Assembly: GCA_017521245.1 (NCBI GenBank)
Contig: JAFXDI010000018.1
Location: 46,940-110,939 of the forward strand
Length of the DNA: 64,000 nucleotides
Origin: Bacteroidales bacterium
GTDB lineage: Bacteria; Bacteroidota; Bacteroidia; Bacteroidales; G3-4614
Direction of reading: 5' to 3'
This document shows, one piece after another, positions 62,297-64,000 of this stretch. The notes below the pieces were generated by a model. That model made no database searches and was not told the DNA's origin. It saw only the letters and a program-made list of their open reading frames with translations. Both the position numbers and the translations under genes were made by a program. Numbering within the stretch: position 1 is the stretch's first letter; each line of letters opens with the position of its first letter.

Positions 62297-63013
62297 TTAT
62301 TTACTCAAAGGATTGCAAGATAATCTTACTCCAAGAACTAAGTAAGGATCTTTATAGTGCGGGTTTACTCCAATTTGTGCAAATATGGGTATTGACAAAT
62401 ATTTGTTTATAAATATATCTTTTGAGATTTTCATATTTAAATCTACAACTGCAAATTTATTGGTCTTAAATGATGAAGTAGAGTAGGGGGTTGCTCCAAT
62501 CTCAAACGCTATATCAAACTTTGGTAGGGTTATTGGTACTCCCACGCTCATATATGAAGTGTATGCTCTCTCTCCTTTACTATTTACTCCGTCATATCCG
62601 GCAATGGTTGTAAACCACTTAAAAGCAAAGAATTTGCGACTATATCCTGCGTGAATCTCAATTTGATGATTATCATTGAAGTTTGTAAAACTGTTATCTT
62701 CAACCATATTCTTGGGATAGAATGATATGTAATCAACCACTGAAAATATAAAACCCCTATTGTAGTATCCTAATGTTAAATCCAATTCTTTAAAGTTGTT
62801 GTTGTCAAAAGGAATATATGCCCAACCATTTAAAAATGCTCCTTTATACGAGAAAGTAATATCGGGTTGAAACGAGCCTTTACCATATTCAACTCCTCTT
62901 ATAACATATTTACTCACAATACCAGCTCCCATATTAATGGTAAAACTATCTTGTGCTGTACTTTTTGTAAATACTGCAAACAGGACAATGAATATGAGAA
63001 CTACTTTTTTCAA
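62297..63013 (-). CDS. Outer-membrane beta-barrel protein (TorF-like)
   Basis: A 238-residue exported protein with a signal peptide (about 1-20, FTKSTAQ) and alternating hydrophobic strands ending in an aromatic-rich C-terminus. SKYVIRGVEYGKGSFQPDI resembles the start of TorF-type putative porins, which typically have an RG motif there. Function is unknown; probably a small barrel in the outer membrane. It follows the esterase gene by seven bases, so the two are likely an operon. Confidence 0.75.
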   Translation of the reverse strand: MKKVVLIFIVLFAVFTKSTAQDSFTINMGAGIVSKYVIRGVEYGKGSFQPDITFSYKGAFLNGWAYIPFDNNNFKELDLTLGYYNRGFIFSVVDYISFYPKNMVEDNSFTNFNDNHQIEIHAGYSRKFFAFKWFTTIAGYDGVNSKGERAYTSYMSVGVPITLPKFDIAFEIGATPYSTSSFKTNKFAVVDLNMKISKDIFINKYLSIPIFAQIGVNPHYKDPYLVLGVRLSCNPLSK

Positions 63014-63020
63014 TTTAACA

Positions 63021-63836
63021 CTAATATACTAATTCGTGATATAGCAAGTTATTTTTAAAGAAGAGTAGTTGATATTCAATAGAACTATTCCAATACTCAA
63101 GATTGTGAGTACCCGGACGAACAGTATAGTCGTGTTTAATTCCTCTCTTCAATAATTTTTTATGAAGATTATTATTTACATTATAAAAGAAGTCCTCTGT
63201 ACCGCAATCAATAATTATTTTTAAATCTCCGATGTTTAAGTTTTCAATCTGGTTATAGATTGAAAACTCGTTCCATATCTTCTTGTTTTTTCGTTTTTCT
63301 CCCAATAACTCTTTCATATTCCAACTCTCCGGAAATTCTCTAATATCTACGCCTCCGCTTGTAGAGCCTGCAATACCAAATATATCAAGATGACGTATTG
63401 CAAGATACATTGCACCTTGTCCACCCATACTTAGTCCAGTAATTGCTCTTGATTCTCTGCTTTTTAGGGTGGGGTAGTTATTATCAATGTAGGGAATAAG
63501 CTCTTTTGTTATATATGTTTCAAATTTTATAGTGTCGCATATTGTACTATCCCAGTACCAACTTTTCTCTCCATCGGGGCATACAAATATCATTTCGTAC
63601 TTGTCGCTATACTCTTTAAGTTCGGGCTTAATCTTTAACCATGAACCATAATATCCACCATGACCATGAAGTAGATACACAGTAGGATAATTTTTACTTT
63701 CATCATTAGGAGTTATAACAACACACTTTAAATCTCTATTCATACTATTGCTATGTACTGCAATAGTATCAACTTTTGCGGCATATAAAGTTGTTGTAAA
63801 TAGTAGAATAAATAACAAGATAATACCTCTTTTCAT
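63021..63836 (-). CDS. Secreted alpha/beta-hydrolase esterase (esterase D-like)
   Basis: A 271-residue exported esterase with a signal peptide (about 1-19). Landmarks: the oxyanion region VYLLHGHGGYYGSW, the nucleophile elbow TGLSMGGQGAMYLA (catalytic Ser) and the C-terminal catalytic His in RPGTHNLEYW. Similar Bacteroidales enzymes are acetyl- or feruloyl-esterases acting on plant polysaccharide, or trehalose-ester-like hydrolases; the substrate cannot be told. TATCTTTG on the minus strand (63860-63867) is a good -7 element for this gene. It is the first gene of the pair with the barrel protein. Confidence 0.88.
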   Translation of the reverse strand: MKRGIILLFILLFTTTLYAAKVDTIAVHSNSMNRDLKCVVITPNDESKNYPTVYLLHGHGGYYGSWLKIKPELKEYSDKYEMIFVCPDGEKSWYWDSTICDTIKFETYITKELIPYIDNNYPTLKSRESRAITGLSMGGQGAMYLAIRHLDIFGIAGSTSGGVDIREFPESWNMKELLGEKRKNKKIWNEFSIYNQIENLNIGDLKIIIDCGTEDFFYNVNNNLHKKLLKRGIKHDYTVRPGTHNLEYWNSSIEYQLLFFKNNLLYHELVY

Positions 63837-63859
63837 ATATTATAAGCATAATTATACCT

Positions 63860-63867
63860 CAAAGATA
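63860..63867 (-). promoter_or_regulatory. -7 element of the esterase promoter
   Basis: CAAAGATA on the plus strand is TATCTTTG on the minus strand, an exact TAnnTTTG match, 24 bases before the start codon. Confidence 0.5.
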
Positions 63868-63944
63868 CGAAGAACTTGCGTAAAAATGGCAGAATGAGGG
63901 CAAAATATGATAAGTGGTTGGTACTTATACCATTTTTGTGTTAT

Positions 63945-63992
63945 CCCGCCATATTTCTAATTTCGGCAGAAATAGCCGTATATGGTGGGTAT
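63945..63992. repeat. Nested inverted repeat near the window end
   Basis: CCCGCCATAT and ATATGGTGGG pair (one G-U) and enclose TTTCT/AGAAA, giving a branched hairpin. No gene is visible in 63837-64000, and it is unclear whether this belongs to a leader or a terminator of a gene beyond the window. Confidence 0.4.
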
Positions 63993-64000
63993 TAGAGAAA

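Overview
The window is a piece of a low-GC Bacteroidales chromosome. The evidence is the recurrent Bacteroidetes promoter pattern (TTTG about 20 bases ahead of TAnnTTTG), the near absence of Shine-Dalgarno sequences, a type IX secretion sorting domain, a GldB-like lipoprotein, the DUF4834 and DUF4491 families, a di-domain HisB and a Bacteroidales-type order around dnaA. Family or genus cannot be fixed from the sequence alone. Most genes are chromosomal housekeeping genes; no phage, plasmid, insertion sequence or CRISPR array is visible.

Layout. 0-2.8 kb: a pseudouridine synthase cut by the window edge, then phosphatidylethanolamine synthesis (psd, pssA). 2.9-7.5 kb: hisGDCB behind a His-rich leader peptide with a terminator/antiterminator pair, then a secreted SGNH hydrolase. 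10-15.4 kb: agmatine deiminase, a tri-haem peroxidase, mltG-mtnN-luxS, and a HIRAN protein. 15.4-19.6 kb: a DXS-like enzyme, an MBOAT acyltransferase and its SGNH partner. 20-26.5 kb: N-carbamoylputrescine amidase (completing putrescine synthesis with aguA), a flavodiiron protein, an LTA-synthase-like membrane sulfatase-fold enzyme and an M3 peptidase. 27-34.5 kb: a repeat-rich surface lipoprotein with a GC-rich, variable-region-like 3' end, a glycosyltransferase, a sulfatase, ettA and tspO. 34.7-40.2 kb: metY, initiator tRNA, and an NrtR-led ADP-ribose gene set. 40.2-46.2 kb: an AraC regulator divergent from a HypB-like GTPase/methyltransferase pair, then two tandem acyl-CoA ligases. 46.4-52 kb: K+ uptake and capsule export/kinase. 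52-64 kb: aroE-gldB, amidase-mce, dnaA, nitroreductase, B12-dependent ribonucleotide reductase, an outer-membrane barrel and an esterase.

The most interesting signals are: (1) the 3' end of the lipoprotein gene at 27351-28853, which changes abruptly to GC-rich NNC codons and ends in a perfect hairpin over the stop codon, as in targets of diversity-generating retroelements; (2) a self-regulated NrtR operon combining a Nudix regulator, an ADP-ribosylglycohydrolase, a cysteine phosphatase and a macro-like protein; (3) a HypB-like GTPase that has lost the G-domain metal ligands and overlaps a methyltransferase gene; (4) a his attenuator readable base by base; and (5) several families of hairpin-rich intergenic repeats at 19.6-20.0, 22.1-22.5, 26.5-27.0 and 28.85-29.1 kb.
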